Positions 48,395-58,710 of a DNA stretch of 64,000 nucleotides are shown here, in pieces. The DNA is taken from positions 1-64,000 of the forward strand of contig NZ_JACIDR010000006.1 in assembly GCF_014196425.1 (NCBI RefSeq), given 5' to 3'. Position 1 is the stretch's first letter; each line of letters starts with the position of its first letter. Under the pieces are notes generated by a model. The model had not been told where the DNA came from. It saw only the letters and a list, made by a program, of their open reading frames with translations, and made no database searches. This DNA comes from Hansschlegelia beijingensis (GTDB lineage: Bacteria; Pseudomonadota; Alphaproteobacteria; Rhizobiales; Methylopilaceae). A program made the translations under genes and the position numbers.

Positions 48395-49540
48395 TTAACT
48401 CCTTGGATGCTGGACGTCGCCGCCGACGAACATCGGCATCAGCACGCGGAACAGGGTGCGCCGCGGCTGGGATTCGCATTCGATGATGCCGCCGTGATTG
48501 CCGACGATCTTGGCGACCAGCGCGAGGCCGAGGCCCGAGCCGGTCGGCTTCGTCGTCACGAACGGGTCGAACAGATGCGGCATCAGGTCTTCCGGCACGC
48601 CGGGGCCGTTGTCGCGCACGGTGAACTGCAGCGGCAGGCTCACCTTGGTCGAGGAGCCGGGCACGCTGAGCCGCACGCCGGGGCGGAACGAGGTCGACAG
48701 ATGGATCTCGCCATCCGCTGCGTCCCCAATGGCTTCGGCGGCGTTCTTCACCAGGTTCAGGAACACCTGGACGAGCTGGTCGCGGTTGGCCAGCACGGGC
48801 GGCAGCGAGGGGTCGTACTCCTCGACGATCCGCACGTTGCGCCCGAATCCCGACAGCGCGAGCCGCTTCACGTGCTCGAGCACGGCGTGGATGTTGACCG
48901 CCTCGCGCTCGATCGGCCGCTCGTCGGAGAACACCTCCATGCGGTCGACCAGCTTCACGATGCGGTCGGCCTCGTCGCAGATCAGGCGGGTGAGAGCCCG
49001 GTCCTCGTCGCTCGCCGACTGCTCCAGAAGCTGCGCCGCGCCGCGGATGCCGGACAGCGGGTTCTTGATCTCGTGCGCCAGCATGGCGGCGAGCGCGGTG
49101 ACGGAGCGCGCCGCGCCGCGATGGGTGAGCTGGCGGTCCATCTTGTCCGCGATGGTGCGCTCCTGCAGCACCACCACAAGCATGCCGGGGCGTTCGGCGA
49201 GCGGCGCGACATGCAGGTCGACGATGCGCTCGCCGCCGGTGCGCGGCATGCCCAGGTCGACGCGATATTCGTTGACCGGAGCGTTGCGCTCGAGCGCCTG
49301 CTCGAGCAGCGCGATCAGTGGGGAGCCGAAGGGCACCAGCTCCTTGAGGTCATGCCGGCGCAGCACGATTGCGCTGAGTTCGAAGAACGCCTCCGCGGAG
49401 ACGTTCACGTCCATGATGCGGCCGTCCTCGCGGACGCACAGCACCGGATGCGGCAGCGTGTTGAGCACGGCCTCGGGCGAGCCGGCGCCGCTGCGCGGCC
49501 GATCGGTGGGCGGGGCCGCGTTCACGCCGCAAGCTCCCAT
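48395..49540 (-). CDS. ntrB: Nitrogen regulation sensor histidine kinase/phosphatase NtrB
   Basis: The cytosolic kinase phosphorylates or dephosphorylates NtrC depending on PII. The 381-residue product has an N-terminal PAS domain ([18 protein letters not shown]), the His motif [20 protein letters not shown], the N box [15 protein letters not shown] and G boxes [12 protein letters not shown] and [18 protein letters not shown]. The ATG at 49540 lies inside the end of dusB (19-base overlap), showing the dusB-ntrB-ntrC operon of Rhizobiales. Confidence 0.97.
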   Translation of the reverse strand: MGACGVNAAPPTDRPRSGAGSPEAVLNTLPHPVLCVREDGRIMDVNVSAEAFFELSAIVLRRHDLKELVPFGSPLIALLEQALERNAPVNEYRVDLGMPRTGGERIVDLHVAPLAERPGMLVVVLQERTIADKMDRQLTHRGAARSVTALAAMLAHEIKNPLSGIRGAAQLLEQSASDEDRALTRLICDEADRIVKLVDRMEVFSDERPIEREAVNIHAVLEHVKRLALSGFGRNVRIVEEYDPSLPPVLANRDQLVQVFLNLVKNAAEAIGDAADGEIHLSTSFRPGVRLSVPGSSTKVSLPLQFTVRDNGPGVPEDLMPHLFDPFVTTKPTGSGLGLALVAKIVGNHGGIIECESQPRRTLFRVLMPMFVGGDVQHPRS

Positions 49541-50556
49541 TCGAGATCCTCGAAGGCGCGCTCGAACGCCGCGATCGCGGTCTCGGGCGCGCCGGCGGTC
49601 AGCGCCGCCGCTTTGGCGTCCGGCGGCGTCGCGCGCCCCACGCTCGCGGCGGCGGCGTCGAGATACCAGCCGAGATGCTTCCGGGCGTGCCGCACGCCGG
49701 TGTCGCGGCCATAAAGGCCGAGCAGGCCTTCATAATGCTCCAGCGCGAGCTCCCTCTGGGTCGCGAGCGACGGCGGCGCGGGCCTGCGGCCGGTCGCCAG
49801 ATAGGCCGCGACCTGGCCTGGGAACCACGCCCGCCCCTGCGCGCCGCGCCCGATCATCACCCCGTCCGCGCCCGCCCCCGCCAGCATCGCCGGCGCATGC
49901 TCGACCGCAGTCAGGTCGCCATTGGCGATCACGGGAATCGACACCCGCTCCTTCACGGCGCGGATCGCGGACCAGTCCGCCCTGCCCTCGTAGAACTGCG
50001 ACCGCGTGCGGCCGTGCACCGTGACGAGCGCCGCGCCTTCCGCCTCGGCGCGCGCCGCGAGCTCCGGAGCCACGATCGAATCGGCGTCCCAGCCGAGCCG
50101 CATCTTCACCGTCACGGGCGCGCCGGCGGCCGCCACCGCGGCCGCGATCAGCCGGGTCGCGAGGTCGAGGTCCTTGAGCAGCGCCGAGCCGCCATGGCCG
50201 CCCACGACCTTCTTGGCCGGGCAGCCCATGTTGAGATCGACCACGTCGGCCCCGGCCGCGACCGCGAGCCGGGCCGCTTCCGCGATCCAGGCCGGGTCGC
50301 GCCCGGCGAGCTGAACGACGTGAAGATCAAGCCCCGAGCCCTCCGCCCGCAGCCGCGATTCCTCGTCGGCGCGCACGAACTCGGCGCAGGCCACCATCTC
50401 GGACACCACCATGCCGGCGCCGAGACGCGCCGCGATCCGGCGGAACACGATGTCGGTCACGCCCGACATCGGGGCGAGCACGACGCTGTTGGCTGGGCGC
50501 GCCGGACCGATGGTCAGGTCCGCAACCGCTGGTTCAGGAAAGCCGGTGATGCTCAT
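49522..50556 (-). CDS. dusB: tRNA-dihydrouridine synthase (DusB/NifR3)
   Basis: The flavoenzyme reduces specific uridines in tRNA D-loops. The 344-residue product shows [56 protein letters not shown] with the catalytic Cys, [44 protein letters not shown] and [14 protein letters not shown]. As nifR3 it is the traditional first gene of the ntrBC operon in Rhizobiales. It is divergent from ispDF, 106 bases away. Confidence 0.96.
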   Translation of the reverse strand: MSITGFPEPAVADLTIGPARPANSVVLAPMSGVTDIVFRRIAARLGAGMVVSEMVACAEFVRADEESRLRAEGSGLDLHVVQLAGRDPAWIAEAARLAVAAGADVVDLNMGCPAKKVVGGHGGSALLKDLDLATRLIAAAVAAAGAPVTVKMRLGWDADSIVAPELAARAEAEGAALVTVHGRTRSQFYEGRADWSAIRAVKERVSIPVIANGDLTAVEHAPAMLAGAGADGVMIGRGAQGRAWFPGQVAAYLATGRRPAPPSLATQRELALEHYEGLLGLYGRDTGVRHARKHLGWYLDAAAASVGRATPPDAKAAALTAGAPETAIAAFERAFEDLEWELAA

Positions 50557-50662
50557 AAATTAGTCGCGAACCCCTCTGCACACATATTAGCCAACTCGCT
50601 CTTTGGCACAATGACCAATCTCGCGCGGGACAGAACATCGCGGTTTGGCTAGAAGCGGCCCC

Positions 50663-51913
50663 ATGGCGAACGATGAGCCCAGCGTCGGAAGCTCCGGCGG
50701 CAATCCCACGGTCGCGGCGCTGATCTGCGCCGCCGGCGCCGGCGCGCGGACCGGCTTCGCGGAGCCGAAGCAGTATCGCGATCTCGGCGGCGGACAGCCG
50801 ATGCTGACCGAGACGGCGCGCGTTTTCCTCGCGCATCCGCGCATCGCGCATCTGCGAATCGTCATAGGCGAAGGTCAGCTCGGCCGCTACGAGGAAGCGA
50901 TCGCGCCGCTGCGCGGCTCCCGCAAGCTCGGGCCGCCCGCGACCGGCGGCGCGACCCGGCAGGCCTCGGTGCGCGCCGGGCTCGCGGCCCTCGCCGGGAC
51001 GCCGCCGGACATCGTCCTGATCCATGACGCGGCGCGGCCATTCGCCAGCGCCGCGCTGATCGAGCGCGCGATCGAGGCCGCCGCGGCGACCGGCGGCGCG
51101 ACGCCGGGCGCGCCGGTCACGGACACGATCTGCTTCGTCACAGACACGGGCGCCCGCGGCGAAACCCTCGACCGCGCAAGGGCCCGGCTGCTGCAGACCC
51201 CGCAGGCCTTCCGCTACGCGGAGCTCGTCGCGGCGCATGAGCGCGCGGCCGCGGAAGGCCGCGACGATTTCACGGATGACGGCGCGCTGTTCGCGTGGGC
51301 CGGGCACGAGGTGGCGATGTTCGACGGCGAGGCCCGCAACGTGAAGCTGACGACGCCGGACCAGTTCGACGACGCGCTGCTGCGGCGCGCGGGCGCGGCC
51401 TTCCTGGCCCAGGGCGACCTGCGGACCGGCTCGGGCTTCGACGTGCACGCCTTCGGCCCGGGCGACCACGTCATGCTGGGCGGCGTGCGGGTGCCGCATG
51501 AATTCGGCCTCGTCGGCCATTCGGACGCGGACGTCGCGCTCCATGCGCTGACGGACGCGATCCTCGGCGCGCTCGCCGACGGCGACATCGGCGCGCATTT
51601 CCCGCCTTCCGATCCGGCCTGGAAGGGCGCGGCCTCCGACCAGTTCATGGCCGACGCCGTGCGCCGCGTGCGGGCGGCCGGCGGCGCGGTGGCGCATCTC
51701 GATCTCACCATCATCGGGGAATCGCCCAAGATCGGCCCGCACCGCGAGGCGATCCGGACCAGGATCGCGGAGATCGCCGGGATGCCGCTCGGGCGCGTCG
51801 CCGTGAAGGCGACCACCACCGAGCGGCTGGGATTCGCAGGCCGGCGCGAGGGCCTGGCGGCGCTCGCCTCCGCCACCATCCGCCTGCCGTTCCGCGAGGG
51901 CTTCGAGCCGTGA
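50663..51913 (+). CDS. ispDF: Bifunctional IspD/IspF isoprenoid enzyme
   Basis: The fused enzyme performs two steps of the MEP pathway: IspD makes CDP-ME and IspF makes MEcPP. The 416-residue product begins at ATG 50663. IspD occupies about 1-245 ([37 protein letters not shown]-type [23 protein letters not shown]). IspF follows ([91 protein letters not shown]). The fusion is usual in alphaproteobacteria. The stop overlaps the next start by four bases. Confidence 0.96.
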   Translation: MANDEPSVGSSGGNPTVAALICAAGAGARTGFAEPKQYRDLGGGQPMLTETARVFLAHPRIAHLRIVIGEGQLGRYEEAIAPLRGSRKLGPPATGGATRQASVRAGLAALAGTPPDIVLIHDAARPFASAALIERAIEAAAATGGATPGAPVTDTICFVTDTGARGETLDRARARLLQTPQAFRYAELVAAHERAAAEGRDDFTDDGALFAWAGHEVAMFDGEARNVKLTTPDQFDDALLRRAGAAFLAQGDLRTGSGFDVHAFGPGDHVMLGGVRVPHEFGLVGHSDADVALHALTDAILGALADGDIGAHFPPSDPAWKGAASDQFMADAVRRVRAAGGAVAHLDLTIIGESPKIGPHREAIRTRIAEIAGMPLGRVAVKATTTERLGFAGRREGLAALASATIRLPFREGFEP

Positions 51914-52413
51914 CCCGGACCGTCTACGAACTGGCCGAGGAGGCGCTCAGGCTCGCGCGCGGCGCGGGGCTGACGATCACGACCGCCGAATCCTGCACGG
52001 GCGGGCTGGTCGCGGGCGCGCTGACCGAGGTGCCGGGCTCGTCGGACGCCTTCGACCGCGGCTTCGTGACCTATTCGAACGCCGCCAAGACCGCGCTGCT
52101 CGGCGTGCCCGAGGCGCTGCTGGCGGAGCACGGCGCGGTCAGCGAGGCGGTCGCGCGGGCGATGGCCGAGGGCGCGCTCGAAGCCGCCGGGGCCGGCGTC
52201 TCGGTCGCCGTCACGGGCGTCGCGGGGCCCGGCGGCGGCTCGGAGGCGAAGCCCGTCGGGCTGGTGCATTTCGCGGCCGCCGGACGCGGGCGGCCGACGC
52301 TGCGCCGCGAGCGCCGTTTCGGCGATCTCGGCCGTTCGGAGGTCAGGCGCCGCTCGGTGATCGAAGCGCTGACGCTGCTCTGCGAGGCGCTCGGCGCCGA
52401 AGCCGCGGCGTAA
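51910..52413 (+). CDS. pncC: CinA-C domain protein, nicotinamide-nucleotide amidohydrolase
   Basis: PncC converts NMN to nicotinate mononucleotide in pyridine-nucleotide salvage. The 167-residue single-domain product has the signature [20 protein letters not shown] with catalytic Ser, [20 protein letters not shown], the [16 protein letters not shown] helix and [20 protein letters not shown]. Translation starts at GTG within the ispDF stop. The linkage ispDF-pncC is common in Rhizobiales. It ends facing the repeat array. Confidence 0.93.
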   Translation: MTRTVYELAEEALRLARGAGLTITTAESCTGGLVAGALTEVPGSSDAFDRGFVTYSNAAKTALLGVPEALLAEHGAVSEAVARAMAEGALEAAGAGVSVAVTGVAGPGGGSEAKPVGLVHFAAAGRGRPTLRRERRFGDLGRSEVRRRSVIEALTLLCEALGAEAAA

Positions 52414-52454
52414 GACGCCGTCCCTGCAACAAGCCGTCACTGCAACAAGAAGCC

Positions 52455-53662
52455 GTCATCCTCCGGCTTGACCGGAGGATCCATCCCGGGCGTCGGGCGC
52501 GGGAGCGGCGTGGATGGTCCGGTCAAGCCGGACCATGACGGGCCGTCAGGGACACGAAACACACTCGGCATCCTCCGGCCTGACCGGACGATCCAGTTCG
52601 GGCGTCGGGCGCTGGAGCGACATGGATGGTCCGGTCAAGCCGGACCATGACGAGCCCTCCGGGACACGAGCCACTCTCGTCATCCTCCGGCCTGACCGGA
52701 GGATCCACCTCGGGCGTCGGGCGCTGGAGCGACATGGATGGTCCGGTCAAGCCGGACCATGACGAGCCCTCCGGGACACGAGCCACCCTCGTCATCCTCC
52801 GGCTTGACCGGAGGATCCATCCCGGGCGTCGGGCGCGGGAGCGACATGGATGGTCCGGTCGAGCCGGACCATGACGAGCCCTCCGGGACACGAGCCACCC
52901 TCGTCATCCTCCGGCTTGACCGGAGGATCCATCCCGGGCGTCGGGCGCGCGATCGGCGTGGATGGTCCGGTCGAGCCGGACCATGACGGGCCCTCCGGGA
53001 CACGAGCCACCCTCGTCATCCTCCGGCTTGACCGGAGGATCCATCCCGGGCGTCGGGCGGGCCATCGGCGTGGATGGTCCGGTCGAGCCGGACCATGACG
53101 AGCCCTGCGAGACACGAACCACCCTCGTCATCCTCCGGCCTGACCGGAGGATCCACCTCGGGCGTCGGGCGCGGGAGCGGCGTGGATGGTCCGGTCGAGC
53201 CGGACCATGACGAGCCCTCCGGGGCACGAACCACCCTCGTCATCCTCCGGCTTGACCGGAGTATCCAGTTCGGGCGTCGGGCGCGGGAGCGGCGTGGATG
53301 GTCCGGTCGAGCCGGACCATGACGAGCCCTGCGAGACACGAACCACCCTCGTCATCCTCCGGCTTGACCGGAGGATCCATCCCGGGCGTCGGGCGCTGGA
53401 GCGGCGTGGATGGTCCGGTCGAGCCGGACCATGACGAGCCCTCCGGGGCACGAACCACACGCGTCATCCTCCGGCCTGACCGGAGGATCCACCTCGGGCC
53501 TCGGGCGCGGGAGCGGCGTGGATGGTCCGGTCGAGCCGGACCATGACGAGCCCTCCGGGGCACGAAGCACCCTCGTCATCCTCCGGCTTGACCGGAGGAT
53601 CCATCCCGGGCGTCGGGCGCGCGATCGGCGTGGATGGTCCGGTCCAGCCGGACCATGACGGG
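52455..53662. repeat. Tandem array of eleven 112-bp units, each with two head-to-head hairpins
   Basis: Units begin (at CATCCTCC) at 52458, 52569, 52681, 52793, 52905, 53017, 53129, 53241, 53353, 53465 and 53577; the period is 112 except 111 for the first. Each unit holds hairpin A (ATCCTCCGG, loop CTTGA or CCTGA, CCGGAGGAT) and, after about 33 bases, hairpin B (ATGGTCCGG, loop TCAAG, TCGAG or TCCAG, CCGGACCAT), then about 27 bases of spacer. B is the inverse of A with a compensated CC/GG exchange. Outer ends GTCAT and ATGAC are also inverted. Units vary in blocks rather than at random. Open frames in all phases arise because the period is not a multiple of three; nothing suggests they are translated. 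The array separates convergent pncC and nusB. Confidence 0.95.
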
Positions 53663-53705
53663 CGTTCCGGAGCGGCAGGCTTCGGGCCAGCCGAGGACCG
53701 GCGGC

Positions 53706-54170
53706 TCAGCCCTGCTTCTCGAAGTCCCCGGCGCGCACCGTGCGGGCGATCGCGTCCAGCACGGCGTTGATCATGCCGGCCTCGTCGCGATCGAGGAAGG
53801 CGTGGGCGATGTCCACATACTCGGTGATCACCACCTTCACGGGGACGTCCTTGCGCTTGCCGAGCTCGAACGCGCCGGAGCGCAGGATGGCGCGCATGAT
53901 CGCCTCGACGCGCTTCAGCGGCCAGCCGGCCTGCAGCGTCTTGTCGATCAGCGGGTCGAGCGCGCGCTGCTCCTTGAGCACGCCCGTCACCAGGTCGCGG
54001 AAGAAGGCGGCCTCGGCCGGCTTGTACTCCTCGCCGTCGACCTCCTGGCCGAGCCAGTGCGACTCGAACTGCGCCAGCGTGTCCGGCAGCGGCGTGCCGG
54101 CGAGATCCATCTGATAAAGCGCCTGCACGGCTGCGAGCCGAGCGGCCGAGCGCTTTTCGCCCTTGGCCAA
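53706..54170 (-). CDS. nusB: Transcription antitermination factor NusB
   Basis: NusB binds boxA RNA with NusE in rRNA antitermination. The 154-residue all-helical product shows RSAARLAAVQALYQMDLAGT, FRDLVTGVLKEQRALDPLI, WPLKRVEAIMRAILRSGAFE and VVITEYVDIAHAFLDRDEAG, then MINAVLDAIARTVR, all standard. It follows ribH by three bases, the widely conserved ribH-nusB pair, and is the last gene of the rib operon before the repeat array. Confidence 0.96.
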   Translation of the reverse strand: MAKGEKRSAARLAAVQALYQMDLAGTPLPDTLAQFESHWLGQEVDGEEYKPAEAAFFRDLVTGVLKEQRALDPLIDKTLQAGWPLKRVEAIMRAILRSGAFELGKRKDVPVKVVITEYVDIAHAFLDRDEAGMINAVLDAIARTVRAGDFEKQG

Positions 54171-54173
54171 TTC

Positions 54174-54656
54174 TCAGTCCTCCGCGCGGCGTTTGAGCCG
54201 CAGCATGGTGAGCGCGGCCTCCGCGGCGCCGCCGCCCTTGTCCATCTCGCTGACGCGGGCGCGCACCCGCGCCTGGACCTCGTTCTCGACCGTCAGCACG
54301 CCGTTTCCGAGCGGAAGGCGGCGCGCCACGGACAGGTCCAACAAACCCCGCGCGCTTTCGTTCGCGACCGTGTCGTAATGCGAGGTCTCGCCGCGGATCA
54401 CGCAGCCGAGCGCGACGGCGGCGTCATAGGGGTCGCCCTTGGCCTCGGCCGCGTCGAGCAAAATCGCGATGGTCGCGGGCAGCTCCAGCGCGCCCGGCAC
54501 CGTCGCCACGTCATAGCGCGTCCCGGCGGCCTCCAGACGGGCGGTCGCGCCCCGGAGGAGCTCGTCTGCGATCGCCTCGTAGAAACGGGCCTCGACCACG
54601 AGGACGCGCCCGGGCGTGGGCTCGACCGCGATGGCGCGGCGCTGCGGCTCGACCAT
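54174..54656 (-). CDS. ribH: 6,7-dimethyl-8-ribityllumazine synthase
   Basis: RibH condenses the RibA and RibD products to lumazine, the RibE substrate. The 160-residue product from ATG 54656 contains [56 protein letters not shown] with the catalytic His, and [16 protein letters not shown]. It carries a C-terminal helix tail ending RLKRRAED. It lies 29 bases after ribE. Confidence 0.96.
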   Translation of the reverse strand: MVEPQRRAIAVEPTPGRVLVVEARFYEAIADELLRGATARLEAAGTRYDVATVPGALELPATIAILLDAAEAKGDPYDAAVALGCVIRGETSHYDTVANESARGLLDLSVARRLPLGNGVLTVENEVQARVRARVSEMDKGGGAAEAALTMLRLKRRAED

Positions 54657-54685
54657 GAGAAATGCCTTCGATCGTCGGGGAGGCG

Positions 54686-55300
54686 TCAGTATCCGAGCGC
54701 GCTGGCCTCGGCAAGGCGCGCTGCGTAGCGGGCCATCATGTCGACTTCGAGGTTGACCCGGTCGCCGGCCTGTTTGTCGCCCCAGTTGGTCTCGGAGAGC
54801 GTGTGCGGGATGAGGTGAACGGAGAACCGCGTCCCCTCCGCCTCGTTGACGGTCAGCGACGTGCCGTCGAGGCAGATCGAGCCCTTCACGGCGATGAACC
54901 GCGCGGCGGCGGCCGGCGCGGCGAAGCCGAAGCGCACCGTCTCGCCCAGATCCTCGCGGGAGACGATCTCCGCCACGCCGTCCACATGGCCGAGCACCAG
55001 ATGGCCGCCGAGCTCGTCGCCCATCCGGAGCGCGCGCTCGAGATTGACGCGCCCGCCGACGCGCCAGCCCCCCACCGTGGTGAGCGAAAGCGTCTCGGGC
55101 CCGGCCTCGACCGCGAACACCGCGCCGCGCGGGCCCGGCTCGATCGCGACGACCGTCAGGCACACCCCGTCGCAGGCGATCGAGGCGCCGAGCGCGACGC
55201 CCGCGGGATCATAGGCGCAGGAGATGGCGAAGCGCGTGACCGCCTCCGCCTCGCGCCGCTCGACGATCTCTCCGACGTCGCTGACGATTCCGGTGAACAT
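54686..55300 (-). CDS. ribE: Riboflavin synthase alpha chain
   Basis: The enzyme dismutates two lumazines to riboflavin. The 204-residue product starts [12 protein letters not shown], the invariant N-terminus, and has two lumazine-binding repeats ([16 protein letters not shown] and [20 protein letters not shown]) and [14 protein letters not shown], ending in the trimerisation helix. Start at ATG 55300 is fixed by MFTGIV; an upstream in-frame start would add a polar extension. The order ribD-ribE-ribH-nusB is collinear. Confidence 0.96.
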   Translation of the reverse strand: MFTGIVSDVGEIVERREAEAVTRFAISCAYDPAGVALGASIACDGVCLTVVAIEPGPRGAVFAVEAGPETLSLTTVGGWRVGGRVNLERALRMGDELGGHLVLGHVDGVAEIVSREDLGETVRFGFAAPAAAARFIAVKGSICLDGTSLTVNEAEGTRFSVHLIPHTLSETNWGDKQAGDRVNLEVDMMARYAARLAEASALGY

Positions 55301-55338
55301 GCGTCTGGTCTCATCCTTGCCGGGCCGGCGCGGGCCGG

Positions 55339-56496
55339 TCACGCCCGGTCATATCTGACCCACAGGTCGTCGCCCACGGCGGCGCGGCAGGCGGGCGCGA
55401 AGCGCCGGGAGGCCGTGAGCTCGGCGAGCTCCCTGCCCTCGAGCGCGTCGACCGCGTCTGGCCCGAGCGCGCCCGGACCGGTGACGATCGTCGCCTCGTC
55501 GATCAGGTCGGCGTCGAGCAACGCCGCGGCGACCCCGGGTCCGCCCTCGACCATCAGCCGGGTGACGCCGCGCAGCGCGAGCAGCCGAAGCGCCTCGGGC
55601 AGCGCGCATCGGCCGCCGACGGAGGCGACCCGCATGACCTCCACGCCCGCCTCGCGCAGCGCAAGCTCGCGATCGACGGGCGCGTCCTCGGTTCCGAGGA
55701 TCCAGGTCGCGGTCTCGCGGGCGGTGGCGACCAGACGCGCGGCGAGCGGCGTCCGCAGCCGCGAATCGAGCACGACCCTAACCGGCGAGCGGGCCGCCAT
55801 GCCGGGCAGCCGGCAGGTCAGCGCCGGATCGTCGGCCAGCACGGTCCCGACGCCGACCAGAATGGCGTCCGCCTCGGCGCGCATCAGGTGGACGCGCGCC
55901 CGCGAGGCCTCGCCGCTGATCGCCGCCGGCCTGCGGCCCGCCGCGGCGACCTTGCCGTCCTGCGAGACCGCGAGCTTCAGCGCGACATGCGGGCGGCCGA
56001 GCGTCACGCGCGCGACATGGCCGGCGTTCAGCCGCGCGGCCTCGGCCCGGCCGACGCCGAGCGTCACCGCAAGCCCCGCCTCGCGCAGCCGCGCGACGCC
56101 GCGGCCGCTGACGCGGGGGTCGGGGTCCATGGCCGCCGCCACCACGCGCGCGACGCCTGATTCGATCAGCGCGTCCGCGCAGGGCGGCGTTACGCCCTGG
56201 TGGCTGCACGGCTCAAGAGTGACGTAGAGGGTGGCGCCACGGGCGGCTGCGCCGGCGCGCGCGAGCGCGATCCGCTCGGCGTGGGGACGGCCGCCCCGGC
56301 CGGTCCAGCCTCGCCCGACCACGCGGCCGCCATCCGGGCCGGGGGCGACCAGCACCGCGCCGACCGGCGGGTTCGGGGCGGTCGCGCCGAGGCCGCGGCG
56401 CGCGAGGCCCGCCGCCACCGCCATCCAGCGGCGGTCGATCGCCGCCTGGTCCGGCCGGGTCGCCGGCGGACCGTCCGCCACCGCGTCCAGTCTCAC
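55339..56496 (-). CDS. ribD: Bifunctional pyrimidine deaminase/reductase RibD
   Basis: RibD performs the deaminase and reductase steps of riboflavin synthesis. The 385-residue product begins at a GTG overlapping the nrdR stop (GTGA). The deaminase part has the zinc motifs RPHAERIAL and [20 protein letters not shown]. The reductase part follows from about residue 160: [39 protein letters not shown] and [15 protein letters not shown]. Length is typical. The nrdR-ribD-ribE-ribH-nusB order is conserved in alphaproteobacteria. Confidence 0.96.
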   Translation of the reverse strand: MRLDAVADGPPATRPDQAAIDRRWMAVAAGLARRGLGATAPNPPVGAVLVAPGPDGGRVVGRGWTGRGGRPHAERIALARAGAAARGATLYVTLEPCSHQGVTPPCADALIESGVARVVAAAMDPDPRVSGRGVARLREAGLAVTLGVGRAEAARLNAGHVARVTLGRPHVALKLAVSQDGKVAAAGRRPAAISGEASRARVHLMRAEADAILVGVGTVLADDPALTCRLPGMAARSPVRVVLDSRLRTPLAARLVATARETATWILGTEDAPVDRELALREAGVEVMRVASVGGRCALPEALRLLALRGVTRLMVEGGPGVAAALLDADLIDEATIVTGPGALGPDAVDALEGRELAELTASRRFAPACRAAVGDDLWVRYDRA

Positions 56497-56969
56497 GACG
56501 ACGCCGCGGGCTTCGGCTCGTCGCCCGCAAGCTCGCCGAGCAGCGTCTCGAAGTCCTTGGCTTCCCGGAAATTCTTGTAGACGGAGGCGAAGCGCACATA
56601 GGCGACGTCGTCGAGCGCCTTGAGGCCCTCCATCACCAGCCGCCCGATGGTCTCGGCCTGGACCTCGGTCTCGCCGCTGCTCTCCAGCTGGCGGACGATG
56701 CCCGACACCATGGTCTCGATGCGCTCCGGATCGACCGGCCGCTTGCGCAGCGCGATGGTGACGGAACGGTGCAGCTTGTCGCGATCGAACGGCACGCGCC
56801 GGCCGGAACGCTTCACCACCACGAGCTCGCGCAACTGCACGCGCTCGAAGGTCGTGAAGCGCTGGCCGCAGGCGCCGCACACCCGCCTTCGGCGGATCGC
56901 GGCGCCGTCTTCGGTCGGACGGGAGTCCTTGACCTGGCTGTCAGGCGCGCCGCAGTGCGGACAACGCAT
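56493..56969 (-). CDS. nrdR: Transcriptional repressor NrdR
   Basis: NrdR represses ribonucleotide reductase genes through an ATP-cone and zinc ribbon. The 158-residue product starts [19 protein letters not shown] and has a second Cys pair in [15 protein letters not shown], then the ATP-cone with [35 protein letters not shown] and [20 protein letters not shown]. Length is normal. It is 24 bases after glyA and overlaps ribD by four bases. Confidence 0.97.
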   Translation of the reverse strand: MRCPHCGAPDSQVKDSRPTEDGAAIRRRRVCGACGQRFTTFERVQLRELVVVKRSGRRVPFDRDKLHRSVTIALRKRPVDPERIETMVSGIVRQLESSGETEVQAETIGRLVMEGLKALDDVAYVRFASVYKNFREAKDFETLLGELAGDEPKPAASS

Positions 56970-56993
56970 TCAAGGAACTCCCGCCGGCGTAAA

Positions 56994-58301
56994 TCACGCC
57001 GAGTAGATGGGGAACCGCTCGACCAGGTTCGAGACCTGCTTGCGGACCTTGGCCTCGACCTCGGCGTCCTCTTCGACGCCCTTGGCCGCCAGCGCGTCGA
57101 GCACCTCGGAGATCAGGTCGCCGATCTCCTGGAACTCCTTCACGCCGAAGCCGCGGGTGGTGCCGGCCGGCGTCCCGAGGCGGATGCCCGAGGTCACCAT
57201 CGGCTTCTCCGGGTCGTACGGGATGCCGTTCTTGTTGCAGGTGATGTGGGCGCGGCCGAGCGCGATCTCGGAGACCTTGCCGGTGAGCTTCTTCGGCCGG
57301 AGGTCGACGAGCATCAGATGCGTGTCGGTGCCGCCGGAGACGATGTCGAAGCCGTGGCCCTTGAGGTTCTCGGCGAGCGCCTTGGCGTTGGCGATGACGT
57401 TCTGGGCGTAGATCTTGAAGTCCGGCTTCAGGGCTTCGCCGAACGCGACCGCCTTCGCCGCGATGACGTGCATCAGCGGGCCGCCCTGCAGGCCGGGGAA
57501 CACGGCCGAGTTGAACTTCTTGGCCAGCGCCTCGTCATTGGTCAGGATCATGCCGCCGCGCGGGCCGCGCAGCGTCTTGTGGGTCGTGGTGGTCGCGACG
57601 TGGCAGTGGTCGAGCGGGTTCGGGTGCTGGCCGCCCGCCACCAGGCCGGCGAAGTGAGCCATGTCGACCATGAAGTACGCGCCGACCTCGTCAGCGATCC
57701 GGCGGAACGCCGCGAAATCGATCTGGCGCGGATAGGCCGAGCCGCCGGCGATGATCACCTTCGGCTTGGACTCGCGCGCGATCTTCGCGACCTCGTCCAT
57801 GTCGATCCGATGATCGTCCTTGCGGACGTTGTAGTTCACGGCGTTGAACCACTTGCCCGACATCGCCGCCTTGGCGCCATGGGTCAGGTGGCCGCCGGCC
57901 GCGAGGTCGAGGCCGAGGAACGTGTCGCCGGGCTGCATCAGCGCGAAGAACACCGCGGTGTTGGCCTGCGCGCCCGAATGGGGCTGCACGTTCGCGAACT
58001 GGCAGTTGAAGAGCTTCTTGGCGCGGTCGATCGCGAGCTGCTCGGCGACGTCGACGAACTGGCAACCGCCGTAATAGCGGCGGCCCGGATAGCCCTCGGC
58101 GTACTTGTTGGTCAGAACCGAGCCCTGCGCCTCGAGCACAGCCTTCGAGACGATGTTCTCGGAGGCGATCAGCTCGATCTCGTCGCGCTGACGGCCGAGC
58201 TCCGACTTCACGGCGTCGGCGAGCTCAGGGTCGATCTCGGCGAGGCTGGCCTGGAAGAAGCGGGTCTCCGCCGCGTGCGCCTGGCCTTCGGTGATGGACA
58301 T
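56994..58301 (-). CDS. glyA: Serine hydroxymethyltransferase
   Basis: The PLP enzyme converts serine and THF to glycine and methylene-THF, and in methylotrophs can feed the serine cycle. The 435-residue product from ATG 58301 has [40 protein letters not shown], the [18 protein letters not shown] segment, [20 protein letters not shown] and the PLP lysine in [32 protein letters not shown] precedes the start, one of the best ribosome sites in the window. It heads the glyA-nrdR-rib-nusB run. Confidence 0.97.
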   Translation of the reverse strand: MSITEGQAHAAETRFFQASLAEIDPELADAVKSELGRQRDEIELIASENIVSKAVLEAQGSVLTNKYAEGYPGRRYYGGCQFVDVAEQLAIDRAKKLFNCQFANVQPHSGAQANTAVFFALMQPGDTFLGLDLAAGGHLTHGAKAAMSGKWFNAVNYNVRKDDHRIDMDEVAKIARESKPKVIIAGGSAYPRQIDFAAFRRIADEVGAYFMVDMAHFAGLVAGGQHPNPLDHCHVATTTTHKTLRGPRGGMILTNDEALAKKFNSAVFPGLQGGPLMHVIAAKAVAFGEALKPDFKIYAQNVIANAKALAENLKGHGFDIVSGGTDTHLMLVDLRPKKLTGKVSEIALGRAHITCNKNGIPYDPEKPMVTSGIRLGTPAGTTRGFGVKEFQEIGDLISEVLDALAAKGVEEDAEVEAKVRKQVSNLVERFPIYSA

Positions 58302-58491
58302 GTCGTTTCCTCCTGAAGGTCGCACGACGCCTGCGCGGGTCACGCCGACCTGAAATCCCCATCGCGACGCGCTTTCCCGCAGGGGCGCGTCGCACGGCTC
58401 TCGACGCCTCGCCTACCATATGTTGCGAAGCCGAGGAAAGCGCGGCGCCCTGTCTCGCGTCGCGCGCGCGTCGCGACCTTGGGAGAAGTCG

Positions 58492-58710
58492 CTACTCCCT
58501 GGCGAGACGCAGCCTGAGCTTTCGCAGAGCGACGGCCTTCAGATGCGCCTCGCTCGCGGCGGCCGGGCCGACCACCACGACCTCGACGCCGGTGGCGGCG
58601 TCGATCGCGGCGCAGCGGGCGGCGCCGCCGCGCACGACGAACTCGAACAGCACCTCGCCCGGCGTCGCGACGTCCCTGCGCGCCGGGCTGTCGCCCGGCA
58701 GGCGCCTCAC
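58492..58710 (-). CDS. Small conserved alphaproteobacterial protein (DUF6898-like)
   Basis: The 72-residue product reads PGEVLFEFVVRGGAARCAAI, DAATGVEVVVVGPAAASEAH and LKAVALRKLRLRLARE. The pattern GEVLFEF...AIDxxTGxEVxxxGP...L...A..KL resembles a small family (I believe DUF6898) widespread in Rhizobiales, function unknown. It starts at GTG overlapping the L,D-transpeptidase stop by four bases, so it is co-translated with it. Confidence 0.7.
   Translation of the reverse strand: MRRLPGDSPARRDVATPGEVLFEFVVRGGAARCAAIDAATGVEVVVVGPAAASEAHLKAVALRKLRLRLARE

Noticed and set aside
52455-53662. CRISPR array
   Set aside because: The whole unit repeats with few differences; there are no unique spacers, the repeat is far too long and no cas gene is near.
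52468-53770. Repeated 82-codon (plus) and 107-codon (minus) open frames across the tandem array
   Set aside because: They arise because the 112-bp period shifts frame by one each unit and the repeat is stop-poor; there are no ribosome sites and the translations only mirror the hairpins.
58302-58491. Riboswitch upstream of glyA
   Set aside because: The leader has a strong ribosome site but I could not find the conserved core of a glycine, SAM or THF riboswitch.
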